A stretch of DNA of 64,000 nt from Xestospongia bergquistia (Eukaryota; Porifera; Demospongiae; Haplosclerida; Petrosiidae), in NCBI GenBank assembly GCA_963965975.1, contig OZ014414.1, forward strand, positions 9,233,230-9,297,229. The letters run 5' to 3'. The translations under genes and the position numbers were made by a program. The notes below the pieces were generated by a model. It saw only the letters and a program-made list of their open reading frames with translations. It made no database searches and had not been told where the DNA came from. This document shows positions 11,431 through 26,300 of this stretch, one piece after another; positions within the stretch are counted from its first letter, which is position 1, and each line of letters starts with the position of its first letter.

Positions 11431-11530
11431 CTAAGTCAGCACTGGCACAAGTATATTGTGTAGTTAGTAAGGAAGAACATACTATCAACTGTTAATGTTA
11501 TCTTTTTAAATATTAAAACAGATTATATCA

Positions 11531-11638
<108 letters not shown>

Positions 11639-12101
11639 CAAATACTCCATTATTTAGAGCTAGAGAAATTAAGTTCAATAACTTTTTTGTTTGGTCCAAG
11701 GTTCAAAGGATTTAGACACTTATAATAATTTAATATTAATATCACATGACATTGAAATAAATAAATATAGTGAATTAATAATAAATATACATATTGTAAT
11801 ATTATACATGTACATGTATTATCATGGATACAGCTGTATATTACATAGAACATTTATATAATAGCTCTAAATAAGAGTACAATAAACTTGAAGTAATTTT
11901 TATAACACAATTAATGACAATTACTACACAAGTAACAGTATCTTACATCTCATGAAAGATGCTTTCTATTTACAATTCTCAGGACAGTCAGCATTGTCTC
12001 TGAAGTCTATGAAATATGGCGTAATAGCAAATTGTTGATGCTGTAATTGAAGGGAAAGGTCCATACCCCACCCATCAATTAAGATTCCTCTATCTGCTAT
12101 G

Positions 12102-12132
<31 letters not shown>

Positions 12133-12139
12133 AGAGAGA

Positions 12140-12176
<37 letters not shown>

Positions 12177-12220
12177 AGGGAGAGAGAGAGAGAGACAGAG
12201 ACAGATACAGACAGACAGAC
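12102..12220. repeat. GA-rich microsatellite
   Basis: Purine run of GA and GGGA units followed by CAGA repeats. It lies just upstream, in minus-strand terms, of an acceptor-like CAG at 12,094, so it would act as a polypyrimidine tract on that strand. It causes Ser-Leu-rich spurious reading frames. Confidence 0.85.
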
Positions 12221-13462
12221 AGACAATATAAACAGATATATATAATGTACATGTACAGTAAGTGACAATATACTACACACACAGGACATACCGTACAAGG
12301 AGACATTACAGGAACATTAGTACCAAACCACAAAAGCACTAATGAAACTTGATAGATAACAGGAGAAAACATAAAGTTTGATGAGTCCCAAACTATATCA
12401 ATAAATGTTGTATTAGATGTATTATTGTTAAGATTGGGGTATCCTGGAGGGGGAGGAGTCAGAATAGCTATGTCACCAGTCATGTCAGCTGTGAGACCAT
12501 CTATAAAATACAAAGTATAATGTATAAGACAATATAATTGGAGGAATAGTTAGAGAAATAGACTAATGAATGGATGGATGAATGAAATATTACAATGGAC
12601 AAATAAAGTAGTAAAAAGTTGATTTGAAAATAAAATCTTTCATCTATTTATTCATTACATCCATCTGTCCATCCATCCATCCATCTATCCATTAATACAT
12701 CAGTCCATCTTGTCTATCCATCCATTCATCCATTAACTTAATACAATTGGATAAATACAGAATCAAGAACTTACCAGGTAGAGGTTGTACCTCCAGTAAA
12801 ATATTTGATATAGCTTTAAATTGTTGTGAACTAGGATTAGCTCTGACCACACCCAGAGATAAAGTGTGGTTTGAGTTTATATCATGAATATCAGTGGAGA
12901 TTGTGTAGACAACAGTTGGAGAAGATTGTTGAGTTATAAAATAATGAGTAATATAGAGTGTGTTAACACCATATGATAATGAGACTAAAGCAGATGTTAA
13001 GTTAACTAACTGAGAGATATTATGAGTGATATGTCTATGAAAGAAATAAATGGATACATAGAAGAGTGAATGGATGGATGGATAGATGAGAAAAAAAGGC
13101 AAACAGTTTGTCATTCATAAATACATAGACACACAATACAAAGAGGATGGTCTAAACACGAATAAAAAAGAATATGTCTAGAGTGTTGGTAATGCCATAC
13201 TTTAATGTGAAAATAATACATTCAGGTTCTAATGTTTAAGTTTAGGGTCTGGAGTATAGTATTAAATTCTCATTAAATATTGTAATATTGACATTCTAGA
13301 CAGTGCAATCAAAAATGGTTAGATGATAGATAGTTTGATGAAATAGAGAAAGTAATGATATGGTTATTAAACTATAAAACAATTCTAAAGAGATTACTAA
13401 CTAAACATTATGTGATATCAATTTAACATGTACATATTATATATGAGTACATGTTTGACTGT

Positions 13463-13580
13463 AAGTGTACATGATAAATGATGATAGATGATGATAGATG
13501 ATGATACATGATACATGATGATACATGATAATAAATGATGATACATGATGATAGATGATGATAAATGATGATATTTTAAT
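13463..13580. repeat. GATGATA-type short tandem repeat
   Basis: Imperfect units of ATGATGATA, TACATGATG and TAGATGATG repeat across about 115 bp in an intron of the receptor-like fragment. Confidence 0.8.
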
Positions 13581-14777
13581 TTACCTCCTTCAAGTGTTCT
13601 ATTTTCTCTACTATCTCCAAATAAATAACCACCTGTACTAACTTTTGTAAACTGGTTACATGTTTCAACTTTAACAATATATTCAGTATAAGGTAGTAAA
13701 TTTGTTAAGATGACCTCTGGTTTAAAGAGAGTCTGTAAAAAACACAAAATCAAGGGTTACATATATAATAAGTACTGATGAAAAAGGATGTACTGACAAC
13801 AACAAAAATAATAATGAATTACACTTACCACAGGGTAGCCAGGTACAAAATGATGAGTAGTAATTCTTAGATCAACACGATATGTTAGAGGTAGTGATGA
13901 TACAACTCTATCAGCACAATTATCTGGTAATTTGGGTACTTCCCATCTGATAGCTAGAGTTGTATTAGTAATGTTGATAAAAATAGGAACTGGACGATCA
14001 GCAAAGTCATTTAAATCAGGAGATAGATAATAATCATCCATAATATTGAAAATACCAAAATGATTTAGGACTATAGGAGAGAGAGAGAGAAAGAGAGAGA
14101 AACAAAGTCATACCCAAATCCAAGTGAATTAAAATTAGACTCCATTTTAACAAACAACTATAAAATAAATTAGAGAAGGTTAGTTCTACTAACCTCATCT
14201 TGACTATTAATATCTAATGTTCTCTTATATACAACATGTTCTAATGAATTATAATAATAGACAGTCCTATCCAATGTGTCCAATGTAATAGGGGGAGTGA
14301 CATGAGAGAATGTGACATTCCCACGTTCATCTTCAATTGATCCATCATTAGATGAAGAGTGTTTCAAGAAGGGATGTGGTCACTACAGATTAAAAACAGA
14401 TGTATTATTGTCATACTAGTCCTGGATCAATTACAATTGTAATGAATTCATTATGTCCAAATATAACAACAATATGATTCACATAATTATCATTAATATA
14501 GGAGGATGAAGTCCTTGAATATAAATTAATACAGTCAGTACTGAACAATAGAACATATTGTAATATAATATAGTTACATGTTAAAATACTAGATACATAA
14601 TATTGGAGGATAGATCAGATAACAATAGATGAATACAATACTAACTTGTAATACTTAACAGTTCAAATTTAACTGTTATGATTATTATTAAGATGGGTGT
14701 GGTCATTATATCTCATGTGATGAGCCCCACCCAAAAGGTCACCAAATTCATTGGGCGTGTCACCTTACAAAGAAGCA

Positions 14778-17700
14778 ATGGCTACAAGAAACCTATCTTT
14801 TGAAGAGATTCTAGAAGAGAAACCAACACTTGATGAATTATGTGAACATATTCGTATTGGTAGTAAATGGTATCAGTTGGGAATTCAGCTGAAACTGAAC
14901 GCTAAGAAGTTAGAAGATATTCACAAGCTACCAGATGACTCCAAATACAAAACAACAAATATGTTTGAGTTGTGGTTAGATACCAAACCTGATGCTACCA
15001 GAAGACAAGTGATAGATACTTTGAGGAAGGAATTAATGACTGTTGCCGCTCATGAGTATGAGCAAATATTGTGGAAATCCTGTAGTCTTCCTACTAGTAA
15101 GTACAAGAACCTTTTACACGTACATCAAGTTATAAATATTATATTATTAGTTTATTAATGGCTATGTGTCATTTTTATTATAGGAATGGATATCCCAGGT
15201 ACTAAAGCAAGTGCTATTTTTCAATCCCATACACACATACTGCCTCATACCAAACAACCAGGTAACATACAAGACCTGATATAATTGTTGTTCCTTTTAA
15301 CATCTTACTACATTTAGATATTTCTGATCTTTTGAGGAAGACTCCCACTAAACATGATCTACTCAAACTATTAGCTGATATTAGTCACTTGTGGCATGTG
15401 ATCGGTTTATCACTCAATGTTACTGACAATGTTTTGTTTGGTTTAAAACATAGTCAAGAGAGTGATACCATCAAACTCTCTGAAGTCATTCATAGCTGGT
15501 TAACCACTACTGAGTCTTCCTGGGAAACATTGATTGATGCCATCAAGGGTCCTATTGTTAAACATATCAGGAAGGCTAATGAAATACATCAATACTTAAC
15601 TACAGGTAAGTTAATATAACATTTATTGATGCAGTCAGTGAATATGTGTTTGTTCCTTAGTGAAGGAAAATACTCTCCAAAGTTTTATTAGAGAAATATC
15701 ACAGTCTCAAATCAATCCTGTAAAAGTGTCCCAGCTCTTATTTAGTGAGAGATCTATCAATGAAGAAACACTTGATAAGATGGAGTCATTACAAGGCTCT
15801 CCAGATGAGAAGAAGATGACTTTGTTATCTGCTATATATACAGCAATATCTGTAGATCATAAGAAGTTGAAAGTGTTAGCAACAGTACTGTCCAAGTTTG
15901 AAGAGACGAAAACACTATCTGAGAGAATTATCAGTGAATATAGTAAGAGGTCAATTAAATAATTTATAATTAATACATATTGTTATTAGGTCAAACATTT
16001 CCAGATGACCAGATAACTGTAGCTAATGTTCAAGAGGTAGTAATGACAAGTTATAGTAGTCATGAAGATCATGCCAGTGACATTTTACGTTGTCATTATG
16101 GCACTCTCTCTCAGTCTCTTCAATATCCTGTTAGGGTAGCAGAGATAATTTGTGGAGAGAGAGTTATTTCACAAGCAGCATTTTCTATGGTAAAACGTAT
16201 TGCAGAATCTTATTCTGAAGCAGAAGCATTGTTTGTCCTGTTAAGAGCTATACGTCATGCTATACATAGTAACTATAGTAACCTAGGAGTCTTTGCTAGT
16301 GTACTGTTAAAACTTACTAGCAATGTACCATGTGCTAATGCTATCTTAAAGGATTATGGTGAGTATACAAAGTCATTCCTTGATTGTTAAATATGTTTGA
16401 TGTAGAGAAAACATTTTTTGAAGACAAAAGTTATGAAGTCCAACATGTTAATACTGGAGTTAGTGAAGGTATAATTTCTATAGTACATTGAAATTATAAT
16501 ATCATTGTATCAATTAGTTAATTCATTGACCTCTACATCAGGAGGAGCTTCAGTTGATAGCAGTTTAACTTTAAGTCAAGGTTAGTAGTGAGACTGTGAT
16601 TATAATAATAAAGTTTTTTAATTGTAGATGAGACTAAAAAGGAAGTTGTAATTCCAGTCTCACGAAAGTTTAAGTCAGTACTTGCAGAAATGAGAAAGGA
16701 ATATGCAATAACATTCAGTAATATTCGAGAAGCTATCAACACAACACCTCCACCTCTGGATAAATTGAAACAGTTTCTTAGAGATGGTTACTCTTATCTC
16801 AAATCTCAAATAGCTCATTCTACTTCCATTGATGATGTCCTAGATGTTGTTAATAATCATTGTACACTGATTAATATCAGTTGTTTGGAGGGTATCGTAA
16901 CACGATTCAAAATCAAAGAAGCTGAGACACATATACAAGCATACAAAGATGTTGTTCAGTCATTTTGTGAAAAAACGAAAGCTTCTCTTTGTCTAAATGA
17001 AAATTTTAAAGTGACAAACACTCCTTCTCTTCTTAAATGTGAGACAGCTGTCTTTGTGTTAGACTGGGATCCTAAAGATTGTACATTGGAAGAAATCAAT
17101 GACATTATTTCAGAGTCAGTTGAAGGAAATGTACAGATTCGTGTCATTAGAAAGGGGAACTCCATCATTGTCACCTGCTTTTTTCCACTCAATCTAACAA
17201 CTCTACTTATTGCCAGAGCTCAGGAAACTCTTGAATCGGTGAAAAGGAGAGGATTAATTCAACTTACAGTTGGTCATTGTACCATTTATGATAAATATCA
17301 AAGAGACAAGGTAAGAGATGAGTAATATTAGACAACAGTTACTACATGTGTTGTTTATTGATATATAGGAGGTTAGAACTATTGTAGAAGAGAACACAAA
17401 GGAGTTGAGAAGTCATCTGGAACTTGAACAAACCATCCGGAAAAAGATGACTATGCAAATGTCATCTATTATCAGACAAAATGAAGGTATATTGTGTACA
17501 ACTATTGTTTTATTTAATAACTGTCTATTATATGATATATCTGATTAATAACTTAATGTTCCTTTATATAGAAACAAGAGAAATGAAAGAAAAGACAATT
17601 AAAGATTTAACATCACTTGTGAAAACAAAGGAAGGTAAATTAATACAACATCAATGACAAGTCCAATGTTGTCAGTACTTTACATAATATATTAGTGATC

Positions 17701-20700
17701 AATTTTCTTCTCATTTTATATAAAGCTATTGAGAAGAATATACTGTCAGTGTCTGCTGAGAGACAGAAAGAGCTAGAGACACTACAAGATATAATAACGT
17801 CATTGACTTTACAAGTAAGAGAGAGAGACCAACAGATTGAGGAGTTAAAACAGAGCTTGAAAGGTAACTGGTATTAGTGACTTCTCATTATATGACATTG
17901 TTATTAGATCTAGCATTTATACCAAAGGTTCGTAAACCAGTAACTGACCAAGGAGTTGAGGAAACACAAACAAAATCCAGTCAAGAAGAGTCCACACATG
18001 AAACTACAGGTAATAATATAATATTGTTAATAATATATATGTCTTAATGGTAACTACTAGAGTCTCCACTAATATTAGAGTTAAAAGATCAGTTAAAAGG
18101 TTCAGCTGATAATAAAGATGAAACCACTCCTCCAAGTAAGTTTATATGATAATATTCTAATAATGTTAATAATTATTAAATTTATAAACCACAAATTATT
18201 ATATTGTAAATTATATTCATAATTCTCAAACCACAATATCATATTACACTATATACATGTACATGTTTAATATAAGTATCTTATATAGAGTCTCCAGTAT
18301 TACATGATATATTAAAGGACTATGATGATAATAAAGAGACAAAGGATGAAGAGTCAGACAAAAGAGGTAAGACTCAGTATAGTACTCAACCACACCCACC
18401 AAACATTTTTGTGATAACAGGACATTCCTATGTACAAGATTAGTATCATATATTGTTACTGACAAATATTAATACACTTGACTGTGTCTTAGTTGACTCC
18501 ACCTATAATGGACATAATTAATAATGATGTCATTATAACTATTCTTGTTATGATAGTACAACTTTGTATGTATATAAGCAGGAGTGAATGAGTGTCATGA
18601 AGGAGCGTCCAACTCCCATTAACCAACTGTTGTCAAATCAAGGCTTAGAACATATGTCCATATATGGACATAACTGTTAAGTGTTTTGCAGTTTAATAGC
18701 TTGTGGATTGTAACCTAGGTGTGCTTTAAATAGATAAAAATTTAAGAGAAGTCAAGAAGATGGCCAAGCGGCCTTGTAATAGATGCAAAAAAGCTGGCAG
18801 AAAGTTTTCTTTAAGAACTTCAGTAACTTCCCTAGGCTGAGGTTAGTCTTTGTGTAGTGCCAGAGAACTCATCTTGTTAAATAAAGAGATAAATTTTGTT
18901 CAATTGTTTCCATCTCTTTAATGACAAAAGTCTCCATAACCTCCATGTCCAATTCTTTTAAGCATTTCATAACTTCTTTCTTAGTTTCTTTATTTAGTAA
19001 TACAGTATTTAATAACTGATTTATATTAAAGTAGGCATCAACATCATGAATATTCTAAAAAGTCCAGCCTTCATTTTACTTGTGGTTGCTAATTATAATA
19101 ATATTCATTGCTCCATCACATACTAAACAGTACTTATGCTACTTAAGTGTATTTTCCTTATATGAAATAATCCCTGACTGTGTTTTGACAATGCAAATAT
19201 AATGCGAGTTGGAACCTCCTTTGTGACGCTCATGTGCTCCTGATATAAGAGAGATGTGTTAACTATAATTTGATATCTCTTAGGAATGACTAATATAACA
19301 AACTTGTTTGTGTATTTCTTAAATATATCTCTTGTTCTAGTAATAGGTAGTTATAATTATGTTATAATCTGTAGTGAGTTGTTGATTAGTTTTAATCTTA
19401 TGATTTTCATATACAAACTTTACAATTGTGACAACTACATCATCAGTAATGATAGTATTTAGTCTCAGAATTATCATGATTTTCTATTAATGACTTCTTT
19501 TCTCACAAACTTCATGTGTCATGTGACCATCAGCTACTTGTCATGTGACCATTAATATATGATTGAGTAGAGTTGACATGTCACACTGATAACACTAGGA
19601 CCAAGAATTTTGTAGCAAATACAACAGACTGCCTTTTGCTTTGCAGTCTGGGAATGAGATTGTCAAACTCCAGACTTTTTGATCAAAGCATTTTTCAGTT
19701 ACACTCTACTATAAAAACAATGTGGTTTGTCAGTTCAATAAGCTATGATCTCACCATGAATTATAGGATGTACAATGTATTATTATAACTACAATAATTC
19801 ATAATCAAGATTATTTACCATATCAAGAAAAGCATCAAAATAAACTGATAAATAATCTTACCTGTGGTTCCTTCTACTTTTGTTTATATCTATTAGCATG
19901 TACTGCTCGGTATAGTTACTGTACTTAACCACACCCACTAAACATTTTTATGACGACATAGCATTCCTATGTACAACGTAGAGAGATACATAATTTCCTC
20001 ATGTAACAAACATATCAACTCAATTCTGTACTCAATGAAATAGAATGTAATAATGTTTACAATACATATTATAAAGACATTGTAGTCTTGTGTCACCTTA
20101 TATTACAGTAACATTAGACCACACAAGACAAGACAATTTAGACTGTTTATTTCAGTCTCTATTCTTTACCTATTGACAACTATTATCAAATAAACTTTAC
20201 ACATTTCACTTAATATTAACAACAAAAGTATATATGTTAAGAAACAACAAACAGGAAATGTCTAAAGAATAATTCATTTTCAGATCTTGTATTAGATAAA
20301 AACAGTTTATTGTCACACTAAACTATAAAAATGTGTTTTGTCAGGAAAAGATTGATAAGCTACAATTCCTCCCAAAGCAAAGGGGTTGATCTCACCAGAC
20401 TAAGTTGATGTATGAATACCAGAAATCCATTATATAGTAATGCTCTGTTAGTATGAAAGAATTGTTCCTCTGTAACCAATTGAACATACTAGACAGCGAA
20501 TTTAACAGTAAACCACGCCTCCTGCAATTCGTTGCCATAGTAACAGTAGTCAGTAAACAGTAATGGCTTCCTTTCTTCTTCAGTGTATTGTCTGTGTATT
20601 GTAGTGTGTTATAGTATATATTACTATGTGTGTACTATACTATATACTAACTCTGTTTTATAACAGGAGACACTGGAAGTGTTCAGTGGTATGATGATGA

Positions 20701-21460
20701 CAATTATGTTATACTCACTAGTCCAAGTGTATTACAAAGTGAAGATGTTATAAGTAAATTAATAAAAGAACAACAAACAGGAAAAGAATGGAGTATTAGT
20801 CTCTTCTCATCATCTCCTGAAAGTACTGCAGTTATTATAAACAATCTTAATAAGTGTACAGTGTGGAGACTTTATATAGAGCACACTTCATTGGACAGTA
20901 AGTGTGTATCGATATTATCAGAGATACTAAAAACTAATATAACAATAAAGATACTATGGCTGTACTCCTCTTCACTTACTGGTGGTATCAAACAAGTCAG
21001 TGATAGTCTCTTTAATAATAAAATACTTGAAGAGTTAGTGTTGTCTGATGTTACTGGTATCACAGATGAAGATATAACTCACTTATCTACTATGTTATCA
21101 AGTAATACAACTTTAAAAGTACTATCTCTCTACAACTGTAACATCACTGATAATGGAGTCCGATATATCTGTGAAGGACTTACTAAAAACCAAACATTGA
21201 CTACGTTGAACATCGGAGGTAATCGTCAGATCACTTCAGTTAGTACCAGTACAATAGCAGATCTAATACAAACAACTACATCATTGACAAAACTAGATCT
21301 CGACAATACTTCACTAAACAATGATGATATCAAGACAATATGTACATCACTTAATAAAAATACTACAATAAGGGAACTATACTTATCAAGACAACATAAA
21401 GAGTATTGTATGAAGTTAGACAGTTATCAAGTTATTAAAGACAGACTTGTGTTCGTGTAA
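14778..21460 (+). CDS. Death-fold/LRR receptor-like protein, copy B (15 exons, 1162 aa)
   Basis: Exons: 14778-15096, 15184-15261, 15318-15605, 15661-15942, 15990-16358, 16406-16468, 16542-16580, 16628-17310, 17369-17486, 17572-17634, 17726-17863, 17908-18009, 18061-18135, 18289-18366, 20667-21460. They total 3,489 nt without a frame break. The domain order is that of copy A: two death domains, two CARD-like repeats, the unnamed domain, coiled coil, acidic linker and LRRs. Differences: the second death domain is three residues shorter, exon 6 of A is replaced by two small exons with a diverged linker, and the intron before the SPVLHD exon is 134 nt shorter. The coiled-coil exons are nearly identical to A, whereas the LRR exon has about 31 replacements. 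Both copies appear intact and under constraint. The cytosolic sensor role is inferred from domains only. Confidence 0.8.
18869..19239 (-). pseudogene. Minus-strand exon pair of an unknown gene inside the last intron of copy B
   Basis: Counterpart of 6,109-6,494. Block 2 (19,054 to 18,869) is open for its full 61 codons and ends at the same TGA; its changes from copy A are silent or conservative. Block 1 (19,239 to 19,080) has an in-frame TAG at 19,139-19,141, so at least this block is broken. No family recognised. Confidence 0.4.
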
Positions 21461-23330
21461 TAGTAAGTAGTTTGTTGTTTATTCTTAATTTGTCTTCTCG
21501 CTCACTTTTATTTTCTCTTTAAATTTCTTTTAACTTCATTTTTTCATCTTTTATTAACAATTTCTTTCTCTAACAAAACTAGTAGACAATAACAATAGAG
21601 CAGTTTTGCTTGACACTTACTTTCTCTAACGTCGCACTTTTTTGCTCTCTGACAGCTGCTTATTTGCCGCCTGTAATTATTATTTGTGGGTGGGGCATTA
21701 ATTTTAACCCTTTGTAGTTCCAATATGTTCTGTTGAGTTCTAGCTCCTGAACAGAATATTTAAAGACGTCAGACAGTAAAGAACGTACTTGTATCCCATT
21801 TTTTAACCGAATAAAGAATTCAGCATGACGTATATTAAGAAAAGATGGAAGACAACAATTTAACTATTATACTGAGATCAGTTCAGTTGAATAATGAAAA
21901 TTGTCAACTATTCAAGTCCAACAATACATATTTCTGAAGTAGAGACGTTTGTTCACTCACATAGTAACTGATGAGATGATATTATGTAAGTTGAAATAAT
22001 TGAAGACAATAATTATCACCTCTCCTCTCTCTTATTAACTAGACTAAGTACAAAGGTCACCAGTTATAATAGATGTTATACAATCACACACATCAACTGA
22101 TCCTAATAATTATATAAAATATTATTGTTTTAAAACTGTAGATTAAATGTTAGTAGACAGCAGTAATAAATCATTATAATAGTAAGTTCTCATATTATAA
22201 TTCTCTACATTATATTGTCTTGTATTAATAGATCATTTTCCACTTTTAATTGTCTTAATGAGCAAAGTTTATAAAGTACTTCCATTTTAATGTTTTCACA
22301 ACACAAACAAGACAACAACAATAATATCAATATATATAGTATAAGATATACTGCTAGGTAGACATGGTAATATTGTTGTGGGTGGAGTTTTTGAATAGAG
22401 GACAAGAGATGGTGTGTGTCTAATAAACTCTTTATTTATTGAGGTTTCTATGATTGTTGCAGCTGCCAATAATTTTAGTATTTCTGTTAACTAAATTATA
22501 TTCATATTAATTTTTTAAATTAAATAAATATTGATAATTTTCAGCAAAACATTACATAATTATGACATCATATGTACACATGATAATATAACACTATTAC
22601 ATAGTGTTCAATTGAAGTTGACATTGTTGAAAAATCAAGTAACTTATAAACCTCATCCATTATTAATAATAATGAATTCAGTGACATTAATGAAAACAGT
22701 CTGTAATGAGAAAAAAATAGAGTGTCAATATTTTCCATATATCCCTAATCTTGCTGACCTTAATATCATCATAATCACACATACAGATTGATCCTAATAT
22801 AAGTTAACTTATCAAAATACTACTGTTTAAATGAAAATGTAGTTATGGAATCTATAGGGTAGATGAGTCTGGAGAAGATACGTATATATTGCAGGAAGAA
22901 CCTTTTCAAATTATTTTCTATACATAATATTGTCATGTCTTTATTGATACCTTTCACTTTCAATCTTCTTAATAAACAAAGAAATATTTCCTTCAATTTT
23001 AGTATTCTCAATGACATATGTACCTTCTAATAAAGTCAGTAGATAGTGACAATTGTATATAACATTAATATATACAAGTGGAATGTGTAAGTTATTATTA
23101 GACAAGATGTGATGCTGGTAATATAATATCATTAACTAACTTGAACTTTAACTATTAATAAAAATTATACATTTATGTGTGTACTTGTAATAAAGACTGA
23201 TGTCAGTAACATTATAATACTGTACATCATATAGTATTAATACTGGGTAATATATAATGTAATAAATATAATAATATATTATATATAATAATTATTTATG
23301 TTATATAACAGTCTACATTACTATATAATG
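21461..23330. other. 3' flank of copy B and spacer to the dynein-like gene
   Basis: 21,461-22,932 is the shared tandem-unit flank. 22,933-23,330 is present here but missing after copy A, where the junction skips straight into the dynein exon. Minus-strand open stretches near 22,820-23,132 have charged segments but no convincing splice structure. No RNA gene seen. Confidence 0.55.
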
Positions 23331-26300
23331 TTAAAATGGTCTAAGAGTACAACATAAATTTCTCAATGTCCATTTAGTACTTTGAACTTCATTACTATAT
23401 ATCTTAAGATAAAACAAAGGTTCTATATGTCCTCCTCTTCTCTGTATACAAGGAACATAATGTATATAAGGTGGTTTTGACTCTATTGTAGTATGTAACG
23501 GTGGAGAAGACTGGAGTGTGAGATGGATTACTGGAAGTGATGAAGGTTGAACTGATCTTGGGGGTGTGTCATGTAATTCTAAGTTTGTTGTTTTCTCAAA
23601 GTGTGTTCCCCAGAGGTAGACACCATAGAGGAAGAGACCATCTGATGGAGGATCTCTAATCTATAATACAAACCATATACAGTAACCAAACTAGTTTATA
23701 TTTTGTATTATTACTATATTAATTGTGTTAACTTATGTGTATTACATGGTCTTTGTCTCTGCTTGTTAACTCAGCAACAAAAGTAACTGACTCAGGTCCC
23801 ATACAAGTAGTTACTGAATACTATAAATAAAATAGAGGAAGTTAATATTTTGTATATATATATATATAAGATATAGTGTTATATTACCTGATGGAATATG
23901 CTCAAAAGAGACTTTGGATTGAAGAATGCTCCTAACCAGAATGTTGGTGTACGTTCTAGTCCCCAAGTGATAATTTTGTCCATGAATGCAAATCTCATCA
24001 CTAAATCTGTACACCATTCTTTTAGATCCCATTTCTCAGGAGGTGGAGATGACTCCATTCCTACTATATTAGACCAGTTACTAGGTACTTTAAGAAGAAG
24101 GAGAGCCAGTGCTGTTTCATGAAGATGAGATGATATTAACAGGACATCATCTATTGATGAAATCTTCAAGGATGTCTGAAGATTCTAAAGATTACAGACA
24201 ATAAGTTAGGAAGTCATTATGTTACATTAATAATGATATATATGTGTATATTACCTGTAGATCATTGACAATATCTAGCATACATCTGTTCAAAGTCTGT
24301 GTTTCTTGCATCAAGAACTTTCCATATGGACTCTCTGTATTAAGTTTACGTAATCTTTCCAACAAAATGTCCTTGAAAAAAGAGAAAAAATAGATTTTTC
24401 ATCTATTCTATAGACTATTGAGCTAATAGAGACCCTCAAAGCCTTTCTTACTACATGTTACTACACTAATGATTATACCTTCTTCCATCCAGGTGGAAAA
24501 GTGTCTAAAAGCTTAGTGACAGTTCGTAAAAGTATGGACTGTATTTCAGTAGCCATAACAGTATCAGTTAATGCTATAGAGAGCATTTCTGGATGTACAA
24601 TTTCCAGTTGACAATCTAACATGTTACAGGGAAGTTGAATAAATGTAGGTAATTTATCCAAAATATGTGATGATGATGTAGACACTGGTTGAGAACTGGA
24701 CTTCTTGCCAAACTGTGATAGAACACTCATTGCAGACACAGCATGGATGTCTCGTAATATTCTTCCAGACATAGGAGATTTTCTGATAGGTTCAGTTGAT
24801 AAAGAAAGGACAATAGAGTCTTGCTTTATCTGATTGAGTTGAGCTAATAAGGGGAAAATGACGTCTTTCCATCCCAACTGCAACTAAAAGAAAGCAGAGA
24901 TGAGTTCTAATATAGCAGTATATACTAGTATAGCATTAACAGAACTGATATAGTGATATTATGAATGTACTTTATGATAAGTAACTTACATCTGGTGTGT
25001 AATGGAGTCCATATAGTAAGGCACTTGGAACTAGAGGAGGTGAGGCATTCTCTATAGCTTGAAGGAGATTATTCAGACGAGTATTAGGAGTGAAGAACAC
25101 AGCAGGAATTTGATAACGACCTAGAAAAATAAAGAATAAGTACTTCAATATAAATGAATGGTATATTAAGTTATATGTAAAGTTCTGTAAACTATATCTA
25201 TTATCTTGTATAAGAGGAAGTTGCAAGAACAGAGACTTACCAGACTCTCGTTTAGGTCCTCCAGGATGCAGCCAATATTCAGTGATAGCATTTAATACAA
25301 TAAAATCTGACTCACTCGTCACTAAAGATCCATAATATACCTACAACAAAATTTTAATAGACAGTTTTATGCTGTAAATCCATTACAAATAATATTTCTA
25401 CCTCTGATATCATATATCTAATACCACTCCAAGAAACTGGCTGGACTCCACCATTATTACCCGGAACATCACAGTTTGTGAACTCTCTTGATACATAACT
25501 TATAGCATCCTAAGATAATAAAATAAAAGACAACATGTCTCCTCTATAACCCTACATATTATATATTGTGTGTGTGTGTGTAATGAAGTAGATGAATATA
25601 CTCAGTAACATACCCAGAGGTGAGTAATTCCCCATTTATAATTGTTATGAAAGGACCAATGACAAGTGATTTGTTTCAAAACAAGAATGATGTGGAACAT
25701 AGCAATACTATGAAGGAGTGGTAACCATTCTGTACGAGAACTTCTATTGATAATGTCTTTTTGTCCACTACACAAGTGTAGAGTATGAACTAGAGAGTTT
25801 AATGGTGACTGTGTTATGAAAGAAAGAAAAAGATGAGAGCAGTTCATTATTTTATTAAAGTAGTACAAATTATACTAGTATATATGTTGTAAAGTTTATT
25901 AGTTGTGTCCTAAAATCATTATGTCATTATATACTGTTATATTATCATTGATGTACCATTGAGGCATCTAGAGCTATTCTAAAGCAGTGCTTTAGTATCA
26001 GTGGAGGTTCTTTAACTGAACTAATATCAATTGAGAGCCAAAGTCGTCCTTTAGGTCTGTCACTGCTCTTCTCTTTATTGAGTAGTATATTAAGTGACAT
26101 CATTAGATGACTAGTGTTGGAGCTATTGATATGAGTTAATAAGACCCACTGTTCCTACATGTTAATATAGAGATCAATTTAAACATGTGTGTTATATGAT
26201 CAGTGAGATATGTCACCTTGCTTTTAATGTCTTGTACAGTTTTCAATATGACATCAATCTCATGATCAGTTTCAATACCTGAGAGATTTTGAACAGTCAG

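Noticed and set aside
11966..12298. Ser-Leu-Pro-rich frame ending DNADCPENC
   Set aside because: The middle is a GA microsatellite, and the exon after the acceptor stops after four codons in the phase required by the preceding FN3 exon. Kept only as part of the receptor relic.
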